52,898 bases of DNA. It comes from an uncultured bacterium (GTDB lineage: Bacteria; Bacillota_I; Bacilli_A; Izemoplasmatales; Hujiaoplasmataceae). The stretch lies in the NCBI GenBank assembly GCA_903844055.1, contig CAIMSF010000146.1, positions 1-52,898 on the forward strand, read 5' to 3'. The notes under the pieces were generated by a model, which searched no databases, was not told where the DNA came from, and saw only the letters and a program-made list of their open reading frames with translations. Position numbers and translations under genes: made by a program. Shown here piece by piece: positions 45,090 to 52,898 of this stretch (position 1 is its first letter; each line of letters starts with the position of its first letter).

Positions 45090-46106
45090 CTATTCCAGGA
45101 TCCGGTCGACGGCTTCCGCGATCCGCCGGCACTTGACCACGAGGTCGGCGAAACGTTCCGGCTTGAGCGACTGCTGCCCGTCCGAAAGCGCGCATTCCGG
45201 CTCCGGATGCACTTCGACGATGAGCCCGTCGGCCCCCGCGGCGATGGCCGCTTTGGAAAGCGATTCGATGTATTCCCAGCGTCCGCTGGCGTGCGAAGGG
45301 TCGATGATGACCGGCAGATGGGTCAGTTTCTTGAGGACCGGGACGGCGCTGATGTCCAGCGTGTTGCGGGTGGCGGTCTCGAAGGTGCGGATCCCGCGTT
45401 CGCACAGGATGACGCGATCGTTTCCGCCGGCGAGGATGTATTCGGCCGACATGAGCCACTCTTCGATCGTGTTGGCGAGGCCGCGCTTCAACAGGATCGG
45501 CTTGTCGATCTTGCCCAGTTCCTTGAGCAGCGAGAAGTTCTGCATGTTCCGGGCCCCGACCTGGATCATGTCGACGGAATCGAGGAAGAGCGGGAGGTCT
45601 TCGATGCTCATCAGCTCGCTGACGACCGGGATGCCGTATTTGGCGCGGGCTTCCCTGAGGATGCCGAGGCCTTCGGGGCCGAGTCCCTGGAACGAATACG
45701 GGCTGGTGCGCGGCTTGTAGGCGCCGGCCCGCAGGATCTTCGCGCCCGCCGCCTGGACGAGGCTGGTCGTGAGGTCGACCTGCTCGCGGCTTTCGACGGC
45801 GCACGGTCCGGCGATCATGACGACGTTTTTCCCGCCGATCGGCACGCCGGAGACGTCGACGATCGTATCGGTCAGCTTGAACTTGCGGTTGACCTTCTTG
45901 AACGGCTCCTGGACCCGCAGGACGGTGTCCACCGAAGGGAACGCGTAAAGCGAGTTCATGTCGAACTTCGACGTGTCGCCGACGATGCCGAAGATCGTAT
46001 AGGTCTGGCCGACGCTCTCGTGGATCGTGAAGCCGAGGTCGGTCAGATGCTTTCTGAGGACCTCGATCTCGTTTCTTCCGGTACTTTCCTTGAATTTGAC
46101 GATCAT
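45090..46106 (-). CDS. aroF: 3-deoxy-7-phosphoheptulonate synthase
   Basis: DAHP synthase condenses phosphoenolpyruvate and erythrose 4-phosphate, the entry step of the shikimate pathway. The product has 338 residues. The N-terminal 70 or so residues form the ferredoxin-like regulatory domain known from Thermotoga-type enzymes, which mediates feedback inhibition by Tyr or Phe. The barrel follows with A-G-P-C-A-V-E-S, L-R-A-G-A-Y-K-P-R-T-S-P, K-R-G and D-P-S-H-A-S-G. It is the last gene of the aro operon, with a 4-base overlap with aroQ. Confidence 0.96.
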   Translation of the reverse strand: MIVKFKESTGRNEIEVLRKHLTDLGFTIHESVGQTYTIFGIVGDTSKFDMNSLYAFPSVDTVLRVQEPFKKVNRKFKLTDTIVDVSGVPIGGKNVVMIAGPCAVESREQVDLTTSLVQAAGAKILRAGAYKPRTSPYSFQGLGPEGLGILREARAKYGIPVVSELMSIEDLPLFLDSVDMIQVGARNMQNFSLLKELGKIDKPILLKRGLANTIEEWLMSAEYILAGGNDRVILCERGIRTFETATRNTLDISAVPVLKKLTHLPVIIDPSHASGRWEYIESLSKAAIAAGADGLIVEVHPEPECALSDGQQSLKPERFADLVVKCRRIAEAVDRILE

Positions 46107-46540
46107 GGCAGATCATTCCCTTTCTTGAGTTCGTCGACGGCCTCGAGATATCCGGCGAACCCCTTCCCGCAGATTTGTTTGACGCAGACATCCGCCGTGA
46201 CGGACAGTTTCCGGAACGCTTCCCGGGCGTCGATGTCGGACAGGTGGACTTCCACCGTCGGCAGCCCGACGGCCTTGATGCAGTCGCGCAGCGCATACGA
46301 ATAATGCGTGAGCGCGCCGGGATTGATGACGATGCCGTCGAAACGGCGGTAGCGGCGCTGGATCGCATCGATCAGCGCCCCTTCGTGGTTGGATTGGAAG
46401 AAGGCGACCGCGACGCCGGCCGTCTTCGCGTGCCGGCGGATCTCGCGGACGAGATCGCGATAGCTTCGCTTTCCGTAGATCGCCGGTTCGCGAACGCCGA
46501 GCATGTTCAGGTTAGGGCCGTTCATGATCAAAATACGCAT
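46103..46540 (-). CDS. aroQ: 3-dehydroquinate dehydratase, type II
   Basis: AroQ converts 3-dehydroquinate to 3-dehydroshikimate. The 145 residues fit the small dodecameric type II enzyme. N-G-P-N-L-N is at 7-12, the catalytic Tyr22 sits in I-Y-G, I-N-P-G-A-L-T-H-Y-S binds substrate, and V-E-V-H-L-S carries the catalytic His. It overlaps the end of the aroE-aroK fusion by 29 bases, an unusually long overlap. Confidence 0.97.
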   Translation of the reverse strand: MRILIMNGPNLNMLGVREPAIYGKRSYRDLVREIRRHAKTAGVAVAFFQSNHEGALIDAIQRRYRRFDGIVINPGALTHYSYALRDCIKAVGLPTVEVHLSDIDAREAFRKLSVTADVCVKQICGKGFAGYLEAVDELKKGNDLP

Positions 46541-47768
46541 GGATCTTCGCCTCGATTTCCTTGGTGGTTTCTTCGTGCCGACCGGTGATCTCCACCTTGA
46601 CGTCGGCGTATCGTTCGTAGATCGGATGCCGCTCGAGGGCGAGCCGTTCGACGTCCGCCGGCGACTGGATCAGCGGCCGGTTCCGGATGTCGGAGGCCAT
46701 GATCTTGCGATAGTCTTTATCGAGGAAGACGACGACGCCGTTCCTGCGCAGCCGGCTCATCGCCGTCGGGTTCTTGATCATCCCGCCGCCGGTCGAAATG
46801 ATGAGGCCGCGCGCGGTGGCGATGCCCTCGACGATCGTTTCCTCGAGCGCCCGGAAAGCCGATTCGCCGCGTTGGGCGAAGAGGTCCGGGATCGATGTCG
46901 CTTCGCGAATCTCGATCGCCTTGTCGGTGTCGAACGGCGTCTTTTCGAAAACGGACGCCAAGCGGCCGGCGTACATCGACTTGCCCGACAGGGGCATGCC
47001 GATCAAGACGACGTTCGCCTGCCGGACCGCCAGGTCGCGGTAGACGGCCTCCGCGCGGGCATCTGAGATCAGGCCGTCCGTGAACAGTTCACGCGCCCTG
47101 CGCGCCTGCATCACGAGCATGTAGAGGCCGGAGGCGGCCGCGACGCCGCGGTCGATCGCGGCGAGGATGAGATTGGTGCGGAGCGGGTTGTAGACGAGGT
47201 CGAAGACGAATTCCAGATCCGGGAAGAGGGCGAGGTCGACCGGGGTTCCGTCGTCGTCCGGATGCATCCCGACCGGCGTCGCGTTCACGAGGATCGCCTG
47301 AGGTCCGCCGGCTTCGTCGAGCGGCCGTTCATCCGGATGCCTGGGCGTGCGGCAGAACACGTCGACGCGCACGGCGCCGCAATCCCTCAAGAACTGCACG
47401 ACCGTCTTCGCGGCGCCGCCGTTGCCGATGACCGCGGCCGTCTTGCCGGATGGATCGATGCCGTGGCGGGCAAACGTCTTCGCGATGCCGTCGTAGTCGG
47501 TGTTGTAACCATACAGCCTGCCGTTGCGGCGGACGATCGTATTGACCGCGCCGGTGCGGGTCGCGACGTCGTCGGTGACGTCCATCGCGGAAAACAGCGT
47601 TTCCTTGTAGGGAATCGTCACGTTGAGGCCGTCGAACTCCTCGTACTCGAGGAAGGCGACCGGGTCGTCCGTTTCAAAGATGCGGTAATCGGGATCGCCG
47701 AACGCCGCATGGACGGCGGGGGAGAAACTGTGGGACAACCGCTTGCCGAGCAACCCGAAGGTCTTCAT
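46512..47768 (-). CDS. Fused shikimate dehydrogenase-shikimate kinase (AroE-AroK)
   Basis: One 418-residue polypeptide covers two consecutive steps. AroE (about 1-245) reduces 3-dehydroshikimate with NADPH: L-S-H-S-F-S-P at 11-17, catalytic Lys55 and Asp91, and the NADP-binding G-N-G-G-A-A-K-T at 115-122. AroK (about 251-418) phosphorylates shikimate: Walker A G-M-P-L-S-G-K-S at 257-264, D-T-D at 280-282, G-G-G at 327-329, and R-N-R-P-L in the lid. The reading frame is continuous with no stop or second start between the domains. It starts inside the aroC end (4-base overlap). Confidence 0.95.
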   Translation of the reverse strand: MKTFGLLGKRLSHSFSPAVHAAFGDPDYRIFETDDPVAFLEYEEFDGLNVTIPYKETLFSAMDVTDDVATRTGAVNTIVRRNGRLYGYNTDYDGIAKTFARHGIDPSGKTAAVIGNGGAAKTVVQFLRDCGAVRVDVFCRTPRHPDERPLDEAGGPQAILVNATPVGMHPDDDGTPVDLALFPDLEFVFDLVYNPLRTNLILAAIDRGVAAASGLYMLVMQARRARELFTDGLISDARAEAVYRDLAVRQANVVLIGMPLSGKSMYAGRLASVFEKTPFDTDKAIEIREATSIPDLFAQRGESAFRALEETIVEGIATARGLIISTGGGMIKNPTAMSRLRRNGVVVFLDKDYRKIMASDIRNRPLIQSPADVERLALERHPIYERYADVKVEITGRHEETTKEIEAKIHAYFDHERP

Positions 47769-48862
47769 CGGAACCAGCTCTCCGGTTTCCCTTCCGCGAG
47801 CATGTCGAGGAGTGCGTAATAGACCGCCGCGTTGATGACGTGGACGGCGCGGTTGACGATCGCCGGATCGTGGCGGCCGATGATCTCGAGGATCGTATTC
47901 GCCTGGGTGTCGAGGCGCACCGAGCGTTGCGGAAGACCGATCGAGGCGGTCGGCTTGACGGCCGCCCGCAGGATCACGGGCATCCCCGTCGCCATCCCGC
48001 CGACGATCCCGCCGTTGTGGTTGGCGAGGGTTGTCACGACGCCTTCCGGCGTGTAGGCGTATTCGTCCTTCGCTTCGGATCCGGCGAGCCGGGCGATGTC
48101 GAAGCCGTCGCCGAATTCGACGCCCTTCACCGCCGGAACGGAGAACAGGACGGCGGACAACTGGCTTTCCAGCGACCAGAACAGCGGTTCGCCGAGTCCG
48201 ACGGGAAGACCGGTGATCGCCGTCTCGACGACGCCGCCGACGGAATCGTGGGCGTCGCGCGCCGCGGCGATGAGGTCTTTCATGACCGGTTCGATCGCCG
48301 GGTCGAGGACGGGGAAGAGGTTGCCATCGAGCGCCTCGAGGAGCGCCGGGCCGACCTTGACGGGATCGAAGCCGACATCCTGCGCATCTTTGACGGACAG
48401 GATGTGGGAACCGACGCGGATGCCCTTCGGGACGAGGATCTGCTTGGCCAGGGCGCCGGCGATCATGAAGAGGCTGGTGATGCGGCCGGAATGGATACCG
48501 CCGCCGCGGAGGTCTTCCGTGCCGTGTGATTTGATGTAGGCGGGATAGTCGGCGTGACCGGGGCGCGGGACATGCCTGAGCGGATCGTAGTCGCCCGAAC
48601 GGACGTCGGTGTTCTTGATCACGAAGCGCACCGGCGTGCCGTCGGTGACTCCGTTTCGCAGGCCCGAGACGATCTCATAGGCGTCCGGCTCGCTCCGCGG
48701 CGTCGAGAGCGTCGACTGCGGCCGGCGCTTCGCGAGGCCGGCCTTGATCAATGTCTCATCGATTGCGATGCCGGCGGGGAGGCCGTCGACCGCGATCCCG
48801 ATTTCCGGACCATGGGACGTTCCCCACATCGTGATCTTGATGTTTTTGCCGAAAGTGTTCAA
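47765..48862 (-). CDS. aroC: Chorismate synthase
   Basis: AroC makes chorismate from EPSP, using reduced FMN as catalyst; 365 residues, a normal length. The N-terminus F-G-K-N-I-K-I-T-M-W-G-T-S-H-G carries the catalytic His, R-R-P-Q follows, and further on come R-P-G-H-A-D-Y, R-G-G-G-I-H-S-G-R and G-I-V-G-G-M-A-T-G. Reduced flavin must be supplied by another enzyme or by a built-in NADPH activity, which the sequence does not show. It lies 15 bases after aroB. Confidence 0.97.
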   Translation of the reverse strand: MNTFGKNIKITMWGTSHGPEIGIAVDGLPAGIAIDETLIKAGLAKRRPQSTLSTPRSEPDAYEIVSGLRNGVTDGTPVRFVIKNTDVRSGDYDPLRHVPRPGHADYPAYIKSHGTEDLRGGGIHSGRITSLFMIAGALAKQILVPKGIRVGSHILSVKDAQDVGFDPVKVGPALLEALDGNLFPVLDPAIEPVMKDLIAAARDAHDSVGGVVETAITGLPVGLGEPLFWSLESQLSAVLFSVPAVKGVEFGDGFDIARLAGSEAKDEYAYTPEGVVTTLANHNGGIVGGMATGMPVILRAAVKPTASIGLPQRSVRLDTQANTILEIIGRHDPAIVNRAVHVINAAVYYALLDMLAEGKPESWFR

Positions 48863-48877
48863 GATATCACTCCGCCT

Positions 48878-49864
48878 TCAAAGCTTGAACTGCGACTTGA
48901 CGATGACCGACGAGCCGATGTCGAGGACGTCGACGATCGAGAGCAGGTCGCGGCGGTATTTCTTGTCGCGGTTCACATACAGTTTCAGGTTCTCGACGTC
49001 GACGGGGTCATACGTCGGCAGGTCGTAGCGGCGCAGGCATTCGACGAGTTCCCGGCGGACTTCGGGACGGGAGACGATCATCACCATGCCGATCGCGATG
49101 GCTTCGCCGTGCAGGTATTTCTTGTAGTCGTAGTAGGCTTCGATCGCATGGCCGAAGGTGTGGCCGAAGTTGAGGGAACGGCGGACGCCGTCGTCGAATT
49201 CGTCGGCTTCGACGAAGCGCCGCTTGATTTCGAGCGACTTGTAGATGTAGTATTCCCAGTCGGACGCCACGTCTTCCGTCTTGATCTTCTGGAAGAAGTC
49301 CTTGTCGGCGATCATCCCGTACTTGATCATCTCCGCCATGCCGGCGGAAATCTGACGTTTGTCGAGGGTCTTGAGGGTATCCGGGTCGATCAGGACCTTG
49401 ACCGGCGGATGGATCGCGCCGATCGCATTCTTGGCCTTCGCGGTGTCGATCGCGACCTTCCCGCCGACGCTCGAGTCGATCTGGGCGAGCAGGGTGGTCG
49501 GAATCTGGATGTAGGGGATGCCGCGGAGATAGACCGCCGCCGCGAAGCCGGCGAGGTCGCCGGTCACGCCGCCGCCGACCGCGATCACGCAGGAGTCCTT
49601 GCGGACGCACTGGTCGGTCATGATGTCGATGATCCGTCCGAGTTCCGCAAGCGACTTGCTCGCCTCGCCCTGCGGAAAGCGGATCACGATGTGGTTGGGA
49701 CAGACCGCGGTGACTTTCTCGATGTAGGCGGAAGGAATGTGGTCGTCCGCGATGACGACGTAGAACAACTCGGGATCGAGATGGGCGGAGAGCCGGCCGA
49801 GCAGGCCGGACTCGATCATGACGTCGTAGGTTCTCGCCGATGCCTTGACGCGCAATTGCCGCAT
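48878..49864 (-). CDS. aroB: 3-dehydroquinate synthase
   Basis: AroB cyclises DAHP to 3-dehydroquinate with NAD and a divalent metal; 328 residues, slightly short for the family. G-G-G-V-T-G-D-L-A-G-F binds NAD, P-T-T-L-L-A-Q-I-D-S-S-V-G-G-K follows, and the metal ligands lie in A-E-M-I-K-Y-G, N-F-G-H-T-F-G-H-A and H-G-E-A. It starts one base after the aroA stop. Confidence 0.97.
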   Translation of the reverse strand: MRQLRVKASARTYDVMIESGLLGRLSAHLDPELFYVVIADDHIPSAYIEKVTAVCPNHIVIRFPQGEASKSLAELGRIIDIMTDQCVRKDSCVIAVGGGVTGDLAGFAAAVYLRGIPYIQIPTTLLAQIDSSVGGKVAIDTAKAKNAIGAIHPPVKVLIDPDTLKTLDKRQISAGMAEMIKYGMIADKDFFQKIKTEDVASDWEYYIYKSLEIKRRFVEADEFDDGVRRSLNFGHTFGHAIEAYYDYKKYLHGEAIAIGMVMIVSRPEVRRELVECLRRYDLPTYDPVDVENLKLYVNRDKKYRRDLLSIVDVLDIGSSVIVKSQFKL

Positions 49865-49865
49865 G

Positions 49866-51131
49866 TCATTCCTCCATGGCGGTGTAGATTCCGCCGACGC
49901 TCTTGTAGTCGTTGAAGAAATTGGGATAGGATTTGTTGACGGCCTCGGCGTGCTTGATCAGCACGGGTTTCACCGCGCGGGTCGCGGCGATCGCGGCCGA
50001 CATCACGATGCGGTGGTCCGGTGCCGGATCGATGAGACCGCCTTCGAACGTGGGACGGCCGTGGATCACGAGCGACGTTTCGGTCATCTCGACGGCGACG
50101 CCGAACGCGCGCAGGATGTCGGTCGTCGTCTGAAGCCGGTTCGATTCCTTGTATTTGAGGCGGGCGGCGTTCTCGATCGTCGTGATGCCCTTCGCGCCGG
50201 CGCCCAGGACGGCGATGATCGGCCCGATGTCGGGACACTGCGACACATCGACGACGCATCCCCGCAAATCCGATTTACGGAACAGGATGCCATCCTCGCG
50301 CGTCACGATCGTACCGTTCATCGCGGCGATGACGTCGAGGATGCGGCGGTCCGGCTGCAAAGAGGCGACCGAGATGTTCTTGCACAACACGTCGCCCGAA
50401 AGGACCCCGGCGGCGGCGAAGAAGGCCATCTGCGAATGATCGCCTTCGATCGTCAGGTTGGCGGCGACATAGGTTTGGTTGCCGCGGACAAAATAGACGC
50501 CGTTTTTTTCTTCGATCGCGATCCCGAACCGGCGGAGGATGTCGACCGTCATGTCGACGTAGCCCTTCGATTCGAGCGGTTCGCCGATATGGATTTCGGA
50601 ATCGCCCTTGAGGAGCGGCAGGGCGAAGAGCAATCCGGAGATGAACTGGCTGCTGACGGATCCGGGAACCTGGTAGACGCCGGGTGTCAGGGTGCCGCTC
50701 ACCATGATCGACTTGTCGTTCTGCTGATAGACGAGGCCGTGCTGCCGGCAGATCTCGTCGTAGGTCGACATCGGCCGCTTCATCAGGCTCGGCTTGCCGG
50801 AATAGATGACTTTTTCGCGCGAAAGCGCCAGGATCGGGAGGATGAAGCGAAGCGTCGATCCGGACTCGTTGCAGTCGATGAAGTTGTCGTCGCTCACGAC
50901 CACGCGCGATACGCCGTTCACGATCAGCTGCGTTCCGTTGTTGATGATCTTGACGCCGATCTTCTCCATCGCGGCGATCGTGGCGGCGATGTCGTCGTTG
51001 ACCGCGGCGTTATGGATCACGCTCTTTCCCTTGGCGAGCGAAGCGGCGATGATCGCCCGGTGCATCTGGCTTTTCGAGGGAGGAACGGCGACGGTGCCGG
51101 AAAGCGGACCGGGCGTAATCAGTACATTCAT
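49866..51131 (-). CDS. aroA: 3-phosphoshikimate 1-carboxyvinyltransferase (EPSP synthase)
   Basis: AroA transfers an enolpyruvyl group from phosphoenolpyruvate to shikimate 3-phosphate. The product has 421 residues. P-P-S-K-S-Q-M-H-R near the N-terminus holds the catalytic Lys; N-E-S-G-S-T-L-R-F is the PEP-binding loop; G-K-P-S-L-M-K-R-P-M follows. The start at M-N-V-L-I-T-P-G has AAGGGG upstream; a TTG six codons earlier is less likely. It starts one base after the tyrA stop. Confidence 0.97.
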   Translation of the reverse strand: MNVLITPGPLSGTVAVPPSKSQMHRAIIAASLAKGKSVIHNAAVNDDIAATIAAMEKIGVKIINNGTQLIVNGVSRVVVSDDNFIDCNESGSTLRFILPILALSREKVIYSGKPSLMKRPMSTYDEICRQHGLVYQQNDKSIMVSGTLTPGVYQVPGSVSSQFISGLLFALPLLKGDSEIHIGEPLESKGYVDMTVDILRRFGIAIEEKNGVYFVRGNQTYVAANLTIEGDHSQMAFFAAAGVLSGDVLCKNISVASLQPDRRILDVIAAMNGTIVTREDGILFRKSDLRGCVVDVSQCPDIGPIIAVLGAGAKGITTIENAARLKYKESNRLQTTTDILRAFGVAVEMTETSLVIHGRPTFEGGLIDPAPDHRIVMSAAIAATRAVKPVLIKHAEAVNKSYPNFFNDYKSVGGIYTAMEE

Positions 51132-51132
51132 G

Positions 51133-51972
51133 TCATTTCCCCTTTTCAAGAAGCGACCGGCGTCGCTTCGCTTCCGTCATTTTTTGGTTCAGACCGTCGA
51201 GGTCGTCGTTTTTGAGCATCGCCTCGAAGGCGTCGAGGGAAGACCGGAACGCGTCGATGCGGGCAAGCAGGTTTTCCTTGTTTTCCAAAAACAGTTCGCT
51301 CCAGAGCGGGGCATTGATCATCGCGATGCGGGTCAAATCGCGGTACGAGTCGCCGATGAAGCGGCCGGTGTCGAACTTGCCGTCGTCGCTGTCGACGATC
51401 GAGAGCGAGATCACGTGGGTGAGCTGCGAGGTATAGGCGATGATCGCGTCATGTTCATCCGCCGAGAGGTCGGTGACGTTTCCGAAGCCCATCTCACGGG
51501 CGAGCGAACGAACCGTCTCGAGCGCTTCCGGGGTATTCTCGGGAGTGGGGACGACGATGTAGTTCGCTCCCTTGAAGATGGCCGGGTCGGCGAAGGCGAC
51601 GCCGACCTTTTCGCGCCCGGCGACCGGGTGCGAGAAGACGAACTGGATGTCCTTGCGTAGATGGGCGCGGATGCCGTCCACGATCGCCGCCTTGACGCCG
51701 GCGATGTCGACGCAGATCGTACCGGGACGGAGTTGGTCGACATGCCGTTCGAAGAACGCGTCGACCGCCCGGGGATAGAGGCAAAGATAAATTACGTCGG
51801 CCGCACCGAAGAGTTCTTCGGGGGTCTTCGCGCCGGCGTCGATGAAGCCTTTTGAGAGGGCGAGCGAAACCGCGGCGGGATCGATGTCGTAGGCGGTGAC
51901 GCGGTGGCGCGGCTTCAACGCGGCGGCGATGCTGCCGCCCATCAAACCGAGTCCGACGATGCCGATTCTCAT
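51133..51972 (-). CDS. tyrA: Prephenate dehydrogenase
   Basis: TyrA oxidatively decarboxylates prephenate to 4-hydroxyphenylpyruvate for tyrosine synthesis. At 279 residues it is a minimal enzyme without an ACT domain or a fused chorismate mutase. The NAD motif G-L-G-L-M-G-G-S is at 7-14, S-H-P-V-A-G-R-E carries the catalytic His, and Y-T-S-Q-L-T-H and F-x-x-x-S-Y-R-D-L-T-R follow in the dimerisation part. It is the first gene of the operon, with GGAGGGGG upstream. No chorismate mutase or prephenate dehydratase gene is in the window. Confidence 0.95.
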   Translation of the reverse strand: MRIGIVGLGLMGGSIAAALKPRHRVTAYDIDPAAVSLALSKGFIDAGAKTPEELFGAADVIYLCLYPRAVDAFFERHVDQLRPGTICVDIAGVKAAIVDGIRAHLRKDIQFVFSHPVAGREKVGVAFADPAIFKGANYIVVPTPENTPEALETVRSLAREMGFGNVTDLSADEHDAIIAYTSQLTHVISLSIVDSDDGKFDTGRFIGDSYRDLTRIAMINAPLWSELFLENKENLLARIDAFRSSLDAFEAMLKNDDLDGLNQKMTEAKRRRSLLEKGK

Positions 51973-52004
51973 GGTTTCACCCCCTCCAACGAATACTTTA
52001 TATC

Positions 52005-52013
52005 ATTGTATCA
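52005..52013 (-). promoter_or_regulatory. Promoter of the tyrA-aro operon
   Basis: Extended -10 TGATACAAT on the minus strand with only a weak -35 (TTCCAT) 16 bases upstream. The leader is about 25-30 bases, too short for a T-box or attenuator, so no leader-based tyrosine control is visible. Confidence 0.5.
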
Positions 52014-52096
52014 CAATTTGTCCGCGATGGAATTCGCATTGCCGAAATTCCCAAAAAAGTCCCGGTCCGCCGTCCGATCCGTTTCCGGAATTCCTT

Positions 52097-52124
52097 TTTC
52101 ACATGCGGGCGATTATGATATAAT
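52097..52124 (+). promoter_or_regulatory. Promoter of the flavin reductase-folD pair
   Basis: TTTCAC (52097-52102) and TATAAT (52119-52124), 16 bases apart, just before the start codon. Confidence 0.55.
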
Positions 52125-52148
52125 TACTGTGAAGGCAGGTGGACCGAT

Positions 52149-52673
52149 ATGTATACCAACGTCTCTCCATTCGAATACGCCGGTGCCGCACTCGAACGGA
52201 TGAAACCGGGCGTCTTCCTCACCGCTTCCGCGGATGGGCGAAGCAACACCATGATCATCGGCTGGGGCGGACCGCTCATGATCTGGAACCGTCCGATGAT
52301 GGTCGTCTTCATCCGCGACATCCGTGCCACCTACGCGCTCGTCGAACAAAGCGGCGAGTTCACCGTGAGCGTCCCGCTCAGGGACGGACTGGAAGAAGCG
52401 ATCAAGTTCTGCGGCACGCGCTCCGGCCGCGACGTCGACAAGTTCGCCGCCTGCCACCTGACCGCCGTTCCCGGACGCAAGGTCGGCGCGCCGATCATCG
52501 GCGAATGCGATCTGCATTATGAATGCAAAGTGCTGTACAAGCAAACCCTGAATCAAAACGACGTGCCCCAGGCGATCAAGGACCGCTTCTATACGAATCC
52601 CGCCAACAAAGCCAACCACACCGTCTATTTCGCGGACATCCTCGACTGCTACGTCGACGAGAGGATCCGCTGA
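52149..52673 (+). CDS. Flavin reductase-like (FMN-binding split-barrel) protein
   Basis: Protein of 174 residues of the flavin reductase-like/DIM6-NTAB type, which binds FMN and often supplies reduced flavin. The N-terminal G-V-F-L-T-A-S-A-D-G-R-S-N-T-M and W-G-G-P-L-M-I-W-N-R-P segments and the F-T-V-S-V-P strand are typical. AGGTGG lies six bases upstream of the start. The stop overlaps the folD start (TGATG), so the two are translationally coupled. It could in principle feed reduced FMN to chorismate synthase, but nothing in the sequence proves that. Confidence 0.85.
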   Translation: MYTNVSPFEYAGAALERMKPGVFLTASADGRSNTMIIGWGGPLMIWNRPMMVVFIRDIRATYALVEQSGEFTVSVPLRDGLEEAIKFCGTRSGRDVDKFAACHLTAVPGRKVGAPIIGECDLHYECKVLYKQTLNQNDVPQAIKDRFYTNPANKANHTVYFADILDCYVDERIR

Positions 52674-52898
52674 TGGCGGTGCTTCTCGACGGCAAGGCCC
52701 TCGGGCTCGCGATCCGCGAAACGGTGAAGCAAGACGTCGAGGTCATCCGCCGCGAAACCGGCGTCGTCCCCCATCTTGCGGTCATCCTCGTGGGCGACGA
52801 TCCGGCGAGCCAGACCTATGTGAAGGGCAAGGAGAACGCCTGCCGGAACGCCGGCATCCGTTCGACCGTCATCCGCGAACCGGCGGACGTCCCTGAGG
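52673..52898 (+). CDS. folD: Methylenetetrahydrofolate dehydrogenase/cyclohydrolase FolD (3' end cut by window)
   Basis: FolD interconverts 5,10-methylene- and 10-formyl-tetrahydrofolate for purine and formyl-methionine synthesis. Only the first 75 codons are visible. They contain the N-terminal hallmarks L-A-V-I-L-V-G-D-D-P-A-S-Q-T-Y-V-x-x-K, with Tyr and the catalytic Lys of the Y-V-x-x-K motif, and A-C-R-N-A-G-I. The start shares its A with the preceding stop codon. Confidence 0.96.
   Translation, partial: MAVLLDGKALGLAIRETVKQDVEVIRRETGVVPHLAVILVGDDPASQTYVKGKENACRNAGIRSTVIREPADVPE

Noticed and set aside
51973-52148. T-box or tyrosine attenuator before tyrA
   Set aside because: The leader between the -10 and tyrA is only about 25-30 bases, with no T-box motif or antiterminator stem.

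Overview
The window comes from the chromosome of a GC-rich, monoderm-type bacterium. Gene order and content around the origin (rpmH-rnpA-yidC-jag-pth | oriC | dnaA-dnaN), the RNase M5 gene, the strong AAGGAGG ribosome binding sites and the sigma-A-type promoters point to Bacilli or their wall-less relatives. A GC-rich Mycoplasmatota-like lineage (Acholeplasma/Izemoplasma neighbourhood) is my best inference, but no rRNA is present to prove it. TGA is used as a stop (rnmV, dagK, pth), so the code is not the mycoplasma UGA-Trp code.

Layout. 1-5.8 kb: truncated GH16 lipoprotein, an EamA transporter, rsmA-rnmV, a lipid kinase, and a divergent HAD phosphatase-HIT pair. 5.8-11.8 kb: yaaA-recF-gyrB-gyrA operon on the minus strand. 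11.9-18.7 kb: mfd, an SDR oxidoreductase, a cytoplasmic GH13 enzyme and lgt. 18.8-34.2 kb: a starch/maltodextrin locus with a surface CBM41-like starch-binding protein, a MalE-MalF-MalG importer with an unusually large MalF, a divergent surface pullulanase, DUF1189 (YvdJ/MalA-like), an alpha-amylase lipoprotein, an RDD membrane protein and a second cytoplasmic GH13 enzyme. 34.2-34.55 kb: AT-rich stretch without an intact gene. 34.6-40.5 kb: origin region. 40.6-44.7 kb: FAD-dependent protein, purA and an aminotransferase. 44.8-52.0 kb: a compact operon tyrA-aroA-aroB-aroC-aroEK-aroQ-aroF encoding the whole shikimate pathway. 52.1 kb to the end: flavin reductase-like gene and the start of folD.

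How it fits together. The starch genes form a pathway: surface binding (CBM41-like protein) and debranching (pullulanase), extracellular hydrolysis (amylase lipoprotein), uptake (MalEFG; no ATPase gene here), and cytoplasmic cleavage of the imported dextrins (two cyclomaltodextrinase-type GH13 enzymes). Lgt lipidates lipoproteins of the MalE and amylase kind. cre/LacI-type operators precede the pullulanase, the CBM41-mal operon and the GH16 gene, suggesting one catabolite-type control. Most genes left of oriC lie on the minus strand and those just right of it on the plus strand, as expected for replication starting near 37.7 kb; the aro operon is a head-on exception.

Most notable: a shared P-[E/D]-T-G-C plus membrane-anchor C-terminus on two surface starch proteins, a MalF with an extracellular domain of about 385 residues, a non-catalytic internally duplicated starch-binding protein, an AroE-AroK fusion, and displacement of the recF-gyr block to the other side of the origin.
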